Below, piece by piece: positions 1 to 8,876 of a stretch of 64,000 nt of DNA. The translations under genes and the position numbers were made by a program. A model generated the notes under the pieces. That model ran no database searches. It had not been told where the DNA came from and worked only from the letters and a program-made list of their open reading frames with translations. Origin of the DNA: Curvibacter gracilis ATCC BAA-807 (GTDB lineage Bacteria > Pseudomonadota > Gammaproteobacteria > Burkholderiales > Burkholderiaceae_C); NCBI RefSeq assembly GCF_000518645.1, contig NZ_JADZ01000012.1:124001-188000 (forward strand), given 5' to 3'. The stretch's first letter is position 1; the number at the start of each line of letters is the position of its first letter.

Positions 1-179
1 GCACTTGCGTGGGGCTGAGCCTTGCTGACGGCGAACTGTACGCCCCCGACGGCCTGCACGACCTGGCGGCCGGGCGCCTGCGCCTCAACCCGCGTTGGGC
101 CCAGCCGGCCCTGTTTGCCGCCAAGGCGGCCAGCTACCGGGCGCGCTGGCCGTGGCTGACCGTGCTGCCGCCAGGCTGA
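1..179 (+). CDS. C-terminal end of a nucleotidyltransferase-like protein (DUF925/NTP_transf_6 type), partial
   Basis: The window opens inside a gene. Codons run from base 3 to a TGA at 177-179 and give 58 residues ending in SYRARWPWLTVLPPG. The pattern APDGL-DL-AGRLRLNPR followed by LFAAKAASYRARWPWL resembles the C-terminus of COG3575 nucleotidyltransferase-like proteins, which end in a similar PNPR...F-AKA-SYRARWPWL block. The catalytic part lies upstream of the window, so activity cannot be judged. The assignment rests on recall of the family's C-terminal signature only. A gap of about 120 bases separates it from the next gene. Confidence 0.5.
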   Translation, partial: TCVGLSLADGELYAPDGLHDLAAGRLRLNPRWAQPALFAAKAASYRARWPWLTVLPPG

Positions 180-301
180 TCCTGCGGCCGCCTTGATCTG
201 ACGCAAGTCTGGCACGGGCCGGTTTCATGGATCCGTCATGCGCGCTGCCCAGACTGGGCTGCATTGGCATGGATCGGCCTGAGCCGGGATCAAGGAAACG
301 C

Positions 302-2251
302 ATGGACAAGACATTGGCGGTGGCATCGTTGGGGCAGCAGCGTCTGTTGCTGCCGGTGTGGGTCAAGGCGGCACTGGCGGCCAACGACCGGCTCAAGTTC
401 TACCTCTCGACCCTGCAGGCGGCCAGCCAGCATGCCGAGCACCCGCGTGAGCCGGCGCTGGACTTGAGCCGCGAACTGGCGGCGGCTGGCCTGGGCAGCG
501 AGACCTGGCTGCTCGACCTGCCCGGCGGGGCCAGCCGTGTGGACGGGCAATTGATGCTGCCCGAGCTGGAGCGCCTGCGCGACGCCCTGCGCGAAGACCT
601 GGGCCTGATGGCGCGACCGGTGCTGGCCCTGGCCGACCCGGAGCAGCCCGCGCGCATACAGCACTGGCTCGACACTCTGGCCGCCTTGCAGGGCGTGCGC
701 CTGGACGCGATGCAGCTGCGCAGCCTCACCCACGGCCAGCGCCAGGGCGGGCCCGGCGACGACAGCCTGCACCTGCTGGTGATGGACCTGCACAAGGCCA
801 TCAATCAGCTGGTGCCCCAGGTGGCCAGCGAGCTGATTGCCGGCGCCCATGTGTGGCAACTGGACGAGGCCGACCGCCCCCTGGTGCAGGCCTTCATGCG
901 CGGCCTGCGCCGCACGGCCCCGCTCAAGTTCGATCACCCCGGCCTGGAGACCGCGGCCACCCGCGACGGCGCCCACCTGCTGCTGCAGAACGACATCGGC
1001 ACCAACGATGCCCATGTGCTGGTGATCCAGGTGCAGGAGCTGACGATCACGCTCACCTACTCCGACCTGCACCTGCGCCGCTTCAGCTTCTTCCAGGCCC
1101 TGCTGGCGCCGCTGGGGGCCAACTGGTCGGTGGTGGAGAGCCGCACCGAGGCCCAGCTCAACCAGGGCCAGGCCTACACCGTGGGCACCGCCACCTTTGC
1201 CTGTGCCGACCTGACCCACTTGCAAGCCACGCTGGAGGGCCTGGGGGCCCGCATCGTGTTCCTGATCGACTGGAACCGGGCGCGCAAGCGGCTGCTGAAT
1301 TTCGTCAGCAAGCCGGCGGCCGAGCTGCTGCTGCGCGCTGCTGCCGAGCAGGAGCTGGGCCACATGGCCTGGCTGCGTGCCGGTGGCGAGCGCCTGATTT
1401 TTGGCGCCATGCAGACGGTGGGCGAGGGCGCCTTCCGCCTGGGCGACCGGCTGGACGAGGTGCTGGGCCCGGATCAGGCCAGCGCCTTTTTGCTCGACGT
1501 GATGCGCCTGGCCACAGAGGCCCTGTTGCATGGCCAAAGCCCCTCGCTGGTGGCCGACGAGGCCCGCTTGCTGCTGGCGCGCCAGATGCAGCGCCGCAGC
1601 GCCGGCTTCGACCTGCTCGACGAGCACGCCGCCTACTGCCAGACCCTGGCCCAGGCGGTCAGCGATGCCCTGGGCCATGGCCGCGACGGGCTGCAAGCGC
1701 AGGCGGCCGAACTGGCGGCCCGGGCCAAGACCTGGGAGCGCCAGGCCGACCAGCTGGTGATGCAGGCGCGCGAGCAGGCCGAACGCCAGCCGCGCTGGCA
1801 GGCGGTGTCGCGCCTGCTGGTGCTGAGCGACGACGTGGCCGATGCGCTCGAAGAAGCCGCCTTTCTCATCAGCCTGATGGCCGACCACCACCAGAAGGGC
1901 TGGAACCGCGAGGTGCGCCAGGCCTTGTCGGCCCTGGCCCAGGTGGTGCAGCAGGCCACGCAGGACCACGTGAAGGCCCTGGCCATCGCCCGCAACCTGG
2001 GCAGCGACAGCGAGCGCCAGGACCAGGACGAGTTCCTGACCGCCTCCTGGGCCGTGCTGCACGCTGAGCGCCGCTGCGACGATCTGCTGCGGCAGGCGCG
2101 CCATGTGCTGCTGGCCGAGCTGCAGGATGCCGCCTCGCTGATGCTGGCCAACGACCTGGCCCAGACCCTGGAGCTGGCCTCCGACCGCCTGCTGGCCGCC
2201 GGCTATGGCTTGCGCGAGCTGGCCTTCAACCAGTCCGGGGTGCAGGCATGA
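302..2251 (+). CDS. Large protein of unknown function with PhoU/DUF47-like helical C-terminus
   Basis: The 649-residue reading starts at ATG 302, which has AAGGA about 7 bases upstream; an in-frame ATG at 227 lacks a ribosome-binding site. The N-terminal ~400 residues match no family I recognise. The last ~230 residues are strongly helical, with runs such as LLVLSDDVADALEEAAFLISL and repeated Asp/Glu pairs. This resembles PhoU/DUF47 (Pit-accessory) helical bundles that bind metal clusters, but no phosphate transporter gene is nearby. The stop overlaps the start of the next gene (ATGA at 2248-2251), so the two are translationally coupled to the PPDK-like protein. No signal peptide or membrane segment is visible, so it is probably cytosolic. 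The function is unknown; the PhoU-like label is inference from helix pattern and genome context. Confidence 0.55.
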   Translation: MDKTLAVASLGQQRLLLPVWVKAALAANDRLKFYLSTLQAASQHAEHPREPALDLSRELAAAGLGSETWLLDLPGGASRVDGQLMLPELERLRDALREDLGLMARPVLALADPEQPARIQHWLDTLAALQGVRLDAMQLRSLTHGQRQGGPGDDSLHLLVMDLHKAINQLVPQVASELIAGAHVWQLDEADRPLVQAFMRGLRRTAPLKFDHPGLETAATRDGAHLLLQNDIGTNDAHVLVIQVQELTITLTYSDLHLRRFSFFQALLAPLGANWSVVESRTEAQLNQGQAYTVGTATFACADLTHLQATLEGLGARIVFLIDWNRARKRLLNFVSKPAAELLLRAAAEQELGHMAWLRAGGERLIFGAMQTVGEGAFRLGDRLDEVLGPDQASAFLLDVMRLATEALLHGQSPSLVADEARLLLARQMQRRSAGFDLLDEHAAYCQTLAQAVSDALGHGRDGLQAQAAELAARAKTWERQADQLVMQAREQAERQPRWQAVSRLLVLSDDVADALEEAAFLISLMADHHQKGWNREVRQALSALAQVVQQATQDHVKALAIARNLGSDSERQDQDEFLTASWAVLHAERRCDDLLRQARHVLLAELQDAASLMLANDLAQTLELASDRLLAAGYGLRELAFNQSGVQA

Positions 2252-3867
2252 GCGCTGATGACGAGCTGTTCCTGATCGGCTGCGGCGGGCCTGCCCCGAG
2301 CCCAGCGCCCAGTGCCGAGCGCATGGGCTTCAAGGCCTGGAACCTGGCCCGCATGGCCGCCCTGGACCTGCCCGTGCCACCGGCCTTTGTGCTGGGCACG
2401 GCCTGGTGCGCCGACCCCGAGCGGCGCCTCCGCGCCAGCCTGCCCGCCACCTGGGAGCCCGGCCTGAGGGCCCTGCAGGCCGGCCTGGCCAGCCCGCTGC
2501 AATTTGGCGATGCGCGGCGCCCGCTGCTGCTGTCGGTGCGATCCGGGGCGCCGGTGTCCATGCCCGGCATGATGGAGACCCTGCTCAACATCGGCCTGTG
2601 TGATGCCACCGTGCCCGGCCTGTTGCGCCTGACCGGTCAACCCCGCCTGGTGTGGGACGCCTACCGCCGCCTGGTGGCCAGCTACGGCGAGGTGGTGGCG
2701 GGGCTGGATGCCGCGCTGTTCGAGGCCCCGGCTGCAGGCCTGGGGGCGCAACGTGATGAGCGTGACCTCGACTTTGCCGAGCTGCGCGAGCTGACCCGGC
2801 AGCACCTGAAGGCTTTTGCCCAGGCCGCAGGCCGCCCTTTTCCGCAGGACCCGCGCCAGCAACTGGCCGAGGCCATTGCCGCCGTGCTGGCCTCGTGGCA
2901 GGCGCCCAAGGCCGTGGAATACCGGCGCCTGCACCGCTTGCCCGACACCTTGGGCACGGCGGTCACGGTGCAGGCCATGGTGTTCGGCAATGCCGGGGGG
3001 CGCTCGGGGGCGGGGGTGGGCTTCACCCGCGACCCGTCCAGTGGCGAGCCTGAGCCCTGGGTGGACTTTCTGTTCAACGCCCAGGGCGAAGACGTGGTCT
3101 CGGGCCGGCGCAGCGCACAGGGCCATGAGGCCCTGGCCAACGTGCTGCCCGATTGTTGGGCGCAGCTGGTGCAGGCCACCCACACGCTGGAGCAGCAGCT
3201 GGGCGACATGCAGGATTTCGAGTTCACCGTGCAGGAGGGCACCCTCTACCTGCTGCAGACCCGCAGCGGCAAGCGTTCGGCCTACGCCACCGCCCGCATC
3301 GCGCTGGACATGCTCGACCAGGGGCTGATCAGTGCCGAAGAGGCACTGCGGCGCACCGCCGGCCTGGGCCCCGAGCAGTTGAGCCAACGCCGGGTGCTGG
3401 CCGCCGATGGCCAGGCCCTGGCGCCCGCGGCGCTGGCCGCCAGCGCCAGCCCGGGCGTGGTCAGCGGCGCGCTGGCGCTGGATGAAGCCGCCGCGCGCAG
3501 CCTGGTGGCGCAGGGCCGGCCGGTGGTGCTGGTGCGGCGTGACGCCGAGACCAGCGACATCGCCACCCTGGAGCTGGCCGGGGGCCTGCTGACCCAGCGC
3601 GGCGCCCGCACCTCGCACGCCGCCGTGGTGGCGCGCCAGATGGGCAAGGTGTGCCTGGTGGGGTGTGAGACGCTGCAGATCGACCTGGCGGCGCGCCGCA
3701 TCCAGCTGGGGCCCTTGACCCTGCACGAGGGCGACACCTTGTCGCTGGATGGCCACCAGGGCCAGGTCTACGCGGGTGCGGTGCAGACCCGCGACGAGTT
3801 GCCGCAAGCCCTGCTGCAGCGGCTGGACACCCTGCGGGGGGCTGGCAAACCGGGCGCGGGCGGCTAG
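2248..3867 (+). CDS. PEP/pyruvate-binding PPDK-like protein lacking the TIM-barrel domain
   Basis: The protein has 539 residues. The N-terminal half is an ATP-grasp nucleotide-binding domain of the pyruvate phosphate dikinase type, with the signatures GFKAWNLARM near residue 27 and SVRSGAPVSMPGMMETLLNIG near 95-115. Residues ~395-500 form the swivelling phosphohistidine domain, with QRGARTSHAAVVAR and the expected catalytic His457. Full PPDK is about 870 residues and carries a C-terminal PEP/pyruvate barrel; here the protein stops about 80 residues after the His motif, so that domain is absent. It could phosphorylate its own histidine from ATP and pass the phosphate to another protein rather than to pyruvate. 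It overlaps the upstream PhoU-like gene by 4 bases, which makes that protein the obvious partner. The family call is firm; the substrate is unknown. Confidence 0.8.
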   Translation: MSADDELFLIGCGGPAPSPAPSAERMGFKAWNLARMAALDLPVPPAFVLGTAWCADPERRLRASLPATWEPGLRALQAGLASPLQFGDARRPLLLSVRSGAPVSMPGMMETLLNIGLCDATVPGLLRLTGQPRLVWDAYRRLVASYGEVVAGLDAALFEAPAAGLGAQRDERDLDFAELRELTRQHLKAFAQAAGRPFPQDPRQQLAEAIAAVLASWQAPKAVEYRRLHRLPDTLGTAVTVQAMVFGNAGGRSGAGVGFTRDPSSGEPEPWVDFLFNAQGEDVVSGRRSAQGHEALANVLPDCWAQLVQATHTLEQQLGDMQDFEFTVQEGTLYLLQTRSGKRSAYATARIALDMLDQGLISAEEALRRTAGLGPEQLSQRRVLAADGQALAPAALAASASPGVVSGALALDEAAARSLVAQGRPVVLVRRDAETSDIATLELAGGLLTQRGARTSHAAVVARQMGKVCLVGCETLQIDLAARRIQLGPLTLHEGDTLSLDGHQGQVYAGAVQTRDELPQALLQRLDTLRGAGKPGAGG

Positions 3868-3926
3868 TATTCGGGCTGGGCCTGGGGGCTTGCCCGCCGC
3901 CCTTTGCCCGTGACCCGATACCCACC

Positions 3927-4445
3927 ATGAACCTTCGCCACCCTCGACTTCCGCGTGCCTGCGGGGTTTTCGTTCTTGCGCTGCCCTGGCTCTTGCTGGC
4001 CGGCTGCTCCAGCGCCCCGCCGCGCCAGGCCGCCGACCCTCAGCCCGCGCTGGCGGTGCCGGCCGCATTGTCCGAAGAGCAGAGCCAGGCCGTCACCGTC
4101 TATGCCCTGGGTCTGGTGGGCACCCCGTACCGCTACGGCGGCAACACGCCTGATTCGGGTTTTGACTGCAGCGGCCTGATCCGCCATGTGTATGGCCTGC
4201 AGGCCGGCCTGCCGGCGCCGCGCACGGTGGCGCAGCTGCAGGGCTGGGGCCATGCGGTGCCGATCGAGGCCTTGCGCACCGGCGATCTGGTGTTGTTCTC
4301 GAAGGGCGGGGCACCCTCGCATGCCGGCATCTATGTGGGCGAGGGGCGCTTTGTGCATGCGCCCTCCACCGGGGGGCAGGTGCGGCTGGACCGGCTCAAG
4401 TCGGGCTACTGGGCGCAGCAGCAGGTGGCGATCCGCCGGCCCTGA
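3927..4445 (+). CDS. NlpC/P60 family peptidoglycan endopeptidase, lipoprotein
   Basis: This 172-residue protein has a lipoprotein signal: a hydrophobic stretch at residues 13-26, then LLAGC with Cys27 as the lipidation site. Residues ~55-170 form an NlpC/P60 (C40) domain, with GTPYRYGG, the catalytic-Cys motif DCSGL (Cys81), GDLVLF, SHAGIYVG (His132) and a third polar residue at His144. Enzymes of this family cut D-glutamyl-meso-diaminopimelate bonds in cell-wall peptides. Its size matches small Spr/MepS-like murein endopeptidases. It would act in the periplasm, anchored to a membrane. It stands alone and converges on the Hsp15 gene 24 bases away. Confidence 0.9.
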   Translation: MNLRHPRLPRACGVFVLALPWLLLAGCSSAPPRQAADPQPALAVPAALSEEQSQAVTVYALGLVGTPYRYGGNTPDSGFDCSGLIRHVYGLQAGLPAPRTVAQLQGWGHAVPIEALRTGDLVLFSKGGAPSHAGIYVGEGRFVHAPSTGGQVRLDRLKSGYWAQQQVAIRRP

Positions 4446-4469
4446 GCCCGAGTCGGACACACGCAGGCC

Positions 4470-4883
4470 TCAGATCGACGCCGACCAGCGCTCGTTCCAG
4501 TCGCGGTTGGCCTCGATCTGGCGCCGGTCGCGCTTGGTGGGGCGGCCTTCCTGCAGGCTGGCTGCGGGCTCGGGGGCCAGGCGGCGCTGCTCCTGGGCCT
4601 GTTCGCGTGTGGCAATGCTCTCGGGGGTTTCCTGGTACAGCTGCTGGGCCACCGGGGCCGGGCCACGCTGGGCGCTCAGGCCCAGCACCACCACCGTGCG
4701 GTGGATGGGGCCCTGGCGCAATTCCACGGTGTCGCCGCAGCGCAGCTCGCGCGAGGGCTTGGCATTGGCGCCATTCACCGAGACCCGGCCTTTGCCGATC
4801 TCTTCCACCGCCAGGCTGCGGGTCTTGTAGAAGCGGGCGGACCAAAGCCATTTGTCCAGCCGCAGGGAGGCAAGTTCGCTCAT
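4470..4883 (-). CDS. hslR: S4-domain RNA-binding heat-shock protein Hsp15-like
   Basis: The protein has 137 residues read from ATG at 4883; upstream codons in frame add 14 residues that do not look coding. An S4 RNA-binding domain occupies residues ~5-70, with RLDKWLWSARFYKTR, GRVSVNG and GDTVEL. This matches Hsp15 (E. coli HslR, 133 residues), which binds free 50S subunits carrying a nascent chain and helps recycle stalled ribosomes. The C-terminus is basic and rich in Gln/Arg, as in the family. The gene is monocistronic and convergent with the NlpC/P60 gene. Confidence 0.88.
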   Translation of the reverse strand: MSELASLRLDKWLWSARFYKTRSLAVEEIGKGRVSVNGANAKPSRELRCGDTVELRQGPIHRTVVVLGLSAQRGPAPVAQQLYQETPESIATREQAQEQRRLAPEPAASLQEGRPTKRDRRQIEANRDWNERWSASI

Positions 4884-4949
4884 GGCGTGATTTTGCCTCG
4901 AGACGAAGCTCGACACAGGCCACACCTCACGCAGTTTGCCCTCTGGGCT

Positions 4950-7670
4950 TCAGCGGATGACCAGCAACAGGGTGCTGCCCGCAGGCACGCTGACATTGTT
5001 GCGAACATAGCTGGTCTTACCGGGCCCGATGGTGTCCATCGTGTAGTAGTGGCTGGTCGCCGTGAAGCCGGAGGCGCCGATGGCGGTGGGCTGCAAGGGC
5101 ATGTAGCCTGAAGTGAGTGAGACATCGATGGCCGCAAACGTGTACCCAGCATCCGTCCTGGCTGGCAGACTGTAACGGTCCAGGGCTTTTGACAGCGGCA
5201 GGGCGGCAAACATGGCTGCACCGAAATGCGCAAATTCGTCCGCATAACCCAGCCCACCATTCGCCTTGATCAAGTTGTCGAGGCAGTAGTAGCTGCCGTT
5301 CACAATGGTCGTGCCGTCGTTGCAAGAGGTGATCAGCTGTTGGTAAATGGACAGTCCATAGCGGCGGGTTAGATAGGCACCGAAGCTGCCGCCGATGCTG
5401 TAGTTGCCTGCCGACAAGTTTGGCCAATTGATGTACGAGACTCCCCCGCCCGTCGAAAGGTAGCCGGGGATTCGGCTGGAAACCGCCGAGTTGTAGCCCG
5501 CGTTCACGACCGGGCCAACGATGTCCTCGGTCATCATGGCCGAGCTCTCTTCTAGCCAGGTATCGTGGTACGAGCCGCGTTTGACCAAGCGTTGGTAAAA
5601 GTTCGTCATGTGGGTCGCCTCATGCAGGAGCGTCGAGACGGCGTAGGGGCGATTGTTCTTGACGGTGTTGGCGTTGACGAAAAACGCCAAAGCTTGATTT
5701 GAATTGACAGCCCAAGACGCAGTGGTGGGCAGGTAGGCGCTTATGGTCGAAAAATACCCCGCCCATCCGGTGCTGCTCGGAACATTGACAATGACAACAT
5801 GGATGTCCTGCAGGGCGCTTCCGTCTTGGATGAGGTAGCCGGCGTAAGGCGCCGCTGCTGAGCCCCAGACATCCCCGAGCAGTTGGTTCAAACGGTCGAA
5901 ACCGCCCGATGGGCCACAGACGGAGGCCTGCATGATGCCCAAGTCTGTGCTGGTGACCTTGCCTGAAATACTGGCGTTGGGGTCGACCCAAAAAACAATG
6001 CTTCGACCCGAGGGCAAGACGCATGTTGCGGCCACCGATGTGGCGTAGGGCACGGGGGCGGTCGGGCTGTTGTAAAGGTCGTTCCAGACACGAACGGTTC
6101 CCAAGCCTGGTGTGGGGTTGGGGGCGCCGGTACCCAATTTGGCGTCCAGATCGCTCATCGAACGTTTTGGAACAGACAGAAGAAAATCAGCGGCTTGACG
6201 ATTTCTGATGAGCAGTCTGTCGTGTGCCGAAGCCTCCGTGGATGAATCTCCAAGCGACTCAGTTGAGCGCAGTGCCGTGGATTCTCCGCTGTTCGCGGCC
6301 ACCGGACTGGCCAGGGTGCCTGTCGATGGGCTCTGTGCAGCCGTCGTAACGCCCGTATTGGCAAACACCAAGGTTGCTTTCTGCCCTGCCTGCACGCCCG
6401 CAATGTTGATGTTGAGCAGGGCGGGTGTCGAATTGGTGTTGACAAATTTCCAGGCCCCGACCCCGCTGCCGCTGTAAAGGCTCGGGCTTTGTGCGCCGCA
6501 ATTGATGCCAGAGCAATCCACGGTCAGGCTGTTGCCACTGCTGCTCGCCAAAACGCTCAAGGCAGTGCTTGAACTGGCTGAGGCGCCGGCGCTGTCTCGC
6601 ACCGTCAAACTGACCGTGTAGGTGCCTGGCGTCGTGTAGGTGTGGGTCACATTGGCTCCTGAGCCCGTGGTGCCATCACCAAAATTCCATTGATAGGTCA
6701 TCGCCAGGTTGCTGGCGTCATAGGCAACGCCCGTCAGGTTGATGGACTGCCCCACATAGGCGGTCGTTGGGGTGGCCGTGATGCTCACGCCCGAGACGCC
6801 TGATGCCGCCGAACTCGAAAAGACAAAACGTTTGAGCGCAATGACGCTACCGTTCGGCAAGGTCAGGTTGCCTGTGGTGGCCGAGGTCGCGGTAAAGGTC
6901 ATTCCCGCGCCGAACGTGTTGACGACGCTGGGTGAACGATAGCTCCCAGTCAGGGTTTGTCCATTGCCGTACTGGTAAAGCAGGCCGCTGGCACTGCTTC
7001 CATTGAGCGTGGCCAGGGCGGTGTACCACACCGGCTGGCCTGAGGTGTCGTACATGTAGCTGCCGATCGACACCAGATTGCCTTGCGCTTCAATGAAGTA
7101 GCCGCGTCCGCTTTGATCTGGGGCCCACCAAACACCGTTTTGAAGCAGGCTGCTGGCCGCACCAAGCGTGTTGTTTTGAAATCCATAGCGTTGCAGCGGC
7201 ACGCTGACCGCGGTGCTGGAGCCCGAGGGGGTGACCGTCAAGGTTCCTTGCGTGGCGCTTGTGAAGCCCAGCCAAGCCGAACCGATGGTGGTGTTGGCGG
7301 TGGGTGCCTGGTAGGTACCACCGAGTGATTGCCCGCCCGCATAGCTGCTGATACTGCCGCTATAGCTACCGTCGGTTTGCTGGCTCAGTATGCCCGCATA
7401 CCAGATGGCCCGTCCACTGGTCTCATACATGTACAGCGTCAGGCTCAGTTGGGATCCTTGTACATCCACGCCGTAACCTGAACCGCTGGCCGACGGATTC
7501 CACCACACACCTGTTTGGGGCACGCTGTAACCGCTGGTGCTGCTGGCTGTGGTTTCCACAATCTCAGGTTGTCCTGATCGTGTGCTGAAACTGCCCATCG
7601 GTGAGTTGCCCCCACCGCCACAGGCACTGAGCAGCACGCTCAGTGCCAACAGCCACAAAAAATTTCTCAT
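4950..7670 (-). CDS. Secreted lipoprotein: two WW-P-GxGY modules, PKD domain, M30-like metallopeptidase
   Basis: The protein has 906 residues. A lipoprotein signal ends in LLSAC (Cys17), followed by a Gly-rich linker. Two related modules of ~105 residues follow at about 54-164 and 179-284. Each begins G-V-W-W-x-P and contains G-x-G-Y, a conserved Tyr-rich strand (YMY-TSG), W-Y and a GQ-L-G-Y turn. A PKD domain lies at about 295-374 (WNFGDGT, HTYTTPGTYTVSLTV). The C-terminal half carries LLHEATHM (His683, Glu684, His687) with WLEE about 20 residues later, the zinc pattern of M30/hyicolysin-like peptidases. It is probably a surface-anchored protease. The next gene on this strand encodes a smaller protein with the same module, suggesting a family expansion. 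The substrate is unknown. Confidence 0.75.
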   Translation of the reverse strand: MRNFLWLLALSVLLSACGGGGNSPMGSFSTRSGQPEIVETTASSTSGYSVPQTGVWWNPSASGSGYGVDVQGSQLSLTLYMYETSGRAIWYAGILSQQTDGSYSGSISSYAGGQSLGGTYQAPTANTTIGSAWLGFTSATQGTLTVTPSGSSTAVSVPLQRYGFQNNTLGAASSLLQNGVWWAPDQSGRGYFIEAQGNLVSIGSYMYDTSGQPVWYTALATLNGSSASGLLYQYGNGQTLTGSYRSPSVVNTFGAGMTFTATSATTGNLTLPNGSVIALKRFVFSSSAASGVSGVSITATPTTAYVGQSINLTGVAYDASNLAMTYQWNFGDGTTGSGANVTHTYTTPGTYTVSLTVRDSAGASASSSTALSVLASSSGNSLTVDCSGINCGAQSPSLYSGSGVGAWKFVNTNSTPALLNINIAGVQAGQKATLVFANTGVTTAAQSPSTGTLASPVAANSGESTALRSTESLGDSSTEASAHDRLLIRNRQAADFLLSVPKRSMSDLDAKLGTGAPNPTPGLGTVRVWNDLYNSPTAPVPYATSVAATCVLPSGRSIVFWVDPNASISGKVTSTDLGIMQASVCGPSGGFDRLNQLLGDVWGSAAAPYAGYLIQDGSALQDIHVVIVNVPSSTGWAGYFSTISAYLPTTASWAVNSNQALAFFVNANTVKNNRPYAVSTLLHEATHMTNFYQRLVKRGSYHDTWLEESSAMMTEDIVGPVVNAGYNSAVSSRIPGYLSTGGGVSYINWPNLSAGNYSIGGSFGAYLTRRYGLSIYQQLITSCNDGTTIVNGSYYCLDNLIKANGGLGYADEFAHFGAAMFAALPLSKALDRYSLPARTDAGYTFAAIDVSLTSGYMPLQPTAIGASGFTATSHYYTMDTIGPGKTSYVRNNVSVPAGSTLLLVIR

Positions 7671-8018
7671 GAACTCGATCCCTGTTGTCTTTCCTGATTA
7701 TTCTTTGGCCAAGCACTTTTCGTGCTTCGGCTCCGACCCGGAATATCTTACCTGAGCACTCTGCCGCTGGGTTAGCGATAGCAGCATCAATGGTGCTTGT
7801 GTCTTTTGCAAAAACCGGTTATTTGTGTGTCTGATCTATTCGGGGTGGCTGGTTTTGCTTCGATGAACGGGATGTTCGTTCGGGTGTTCAGAGGCTCATC
7901 ACAAAGACGAGGGTCTTTTGATGACCGGCTGGCGAATCAGTTGCAGGCCATGCCCAGCGTTGCGCCGGTGTGGCGGTTGCCTTGGCCAAACCACGAGCCC
8001 TGGCAGCCTGGGATTTTT
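7671..8018. other. Intergenic region between two minus-strand secreted-protein genes
   Basis: This 348-base gap lies upstream of the 906-residue lipoprotein gene. It is poorer in GC than the flanking genes. A small hairpin with 6-bp arms sits at 7711-7716/7722-7727 (AAGCAC/GTGCTT). It probably holds the lipoprotein gene's promoter, but I could not place -35 and -10 boxes convincingly. Short open frames here have no coding character. Confidence 0.4.
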
Positions 8019-8876
8019 TCAAAACCCGAAATAGCTGATCGGAATGGCTCGGCCGTTTGGGAGTGTCAATGTTGCGTTGTAAGAATCTGAAAATTTGATT
8101 TGAACCGTGCCCACATTGGCATTCACCAGTTGTGCCGCATGGTAGCTTCCCGTCAAGGTCTGGCCACCACCATAGAGTTGCAGTGCACCAGTGAATGATC
8201 CGTTGGTCAACGTGCCCACGGCCTGCATCCAATTCGGGTTGCCATTGGCGTCATAGCCATAAATGGCAAATGCCAGATTCTTGTTGTCGTTGCTGACTTG
8301 AAGCAGGTAGCCACGCCCACCTTCGCTGGGATTCCACCAGGTACCGGTGCGGGGGATCAGGGTCGCCGGCGTTGCGTTGATGCCACCTGTATAGGTGAGA
8401 TTGCCGGGGGTATAAATCTGGTGTAGAGAGGAGCTCGAGTTGACGTGAAAGCCCGTGCTCGCCACACCATTGACCACTGTGACGGTCATTTGACCGGAAA
8501 AATAGGTATCGGCCATGCCCAGCGCGGCAACGCAGTTCGACAGCAATACAGTAGCGTTGCCAACATAAACATAGTTCAAGCTGGCTAAGCTGCCACTGGT
8601 CACGATGCCGCTGTATGTGTTTCCATTTGCCGCACAACCACTGTCTGTCGTGAAACTCCAGCTGTAGTCAGGATTGAAGTTCAGCGACATTTTTAAGGAG
8701 GCAGAACTCAACGGACCATTATTGCTATTGTAAACAAATGTACTTTGCCCCGCATAGTTCCCTACGGCTGCCGGAAGTGGTGCATCAGCATGGGCAGACA
8801 AAGAGAATAGGCTGCTCAATGTCAGCATCAAGCCTGTGAAAAAATAGGCGATATTTTTTGGGGCGGTTCGGTTCAT
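8019..8876 (-). CDS. Exported protein with one WW-P-GxGY module
   Basis: The protein has 285 residues. A signal peptide is visible (hydrophobic 11-27, likely cleavage after SAHA at about residue 30). Residues ~33-170 form a domain I do not recognise, with two cysteines (81 and 115) that could form a disulfide. Residues 178-285 are a module clearly related to the two in the downstream lipoprotein: TWWNPSEGGRGY, YGYDANGNPNW, GGGQTLTGSY and LTLPNG. The end of the module coincides with the end of the protein. Codon use is less GC-rich than nearby housekeeping genes. The role is unknown; it may be a cell-surface or secreted binding protein. Confidence 0.65.
   Translation of the reverse strand: MNRTAPKNIAYFFTGLMLTLSSLFSLSAHADAPLPAAVGNYAGQSTFVYNSNNGPLSSASLKMSLNFNPDYSWSFTTDSGCAANGNTYSGIVTSGSLASLNYVYVGNATVLLSNCVAALGMADTYFSGQMTVTVVNGVASTGFHVNSSSSLHQIYTPGNLTYTGGINATPATLIPRTGTWWNPSEGGRGYLLQVSNDNKNLAFAIYGYDANGNPNWMQAVGTLTNGSFTGALQLYGGGQTLTGSYHAAQLVNANVGTVQIKFSDSYNATLTLPNGRAIPISYFGF

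Noticed and set aside
290-2104. Minus-strand frame opposite the PhoU-like gene
   Set aside because: Composition of an antisense shadow; the plus-strand gene has a good start and is coupled to its neighbour.
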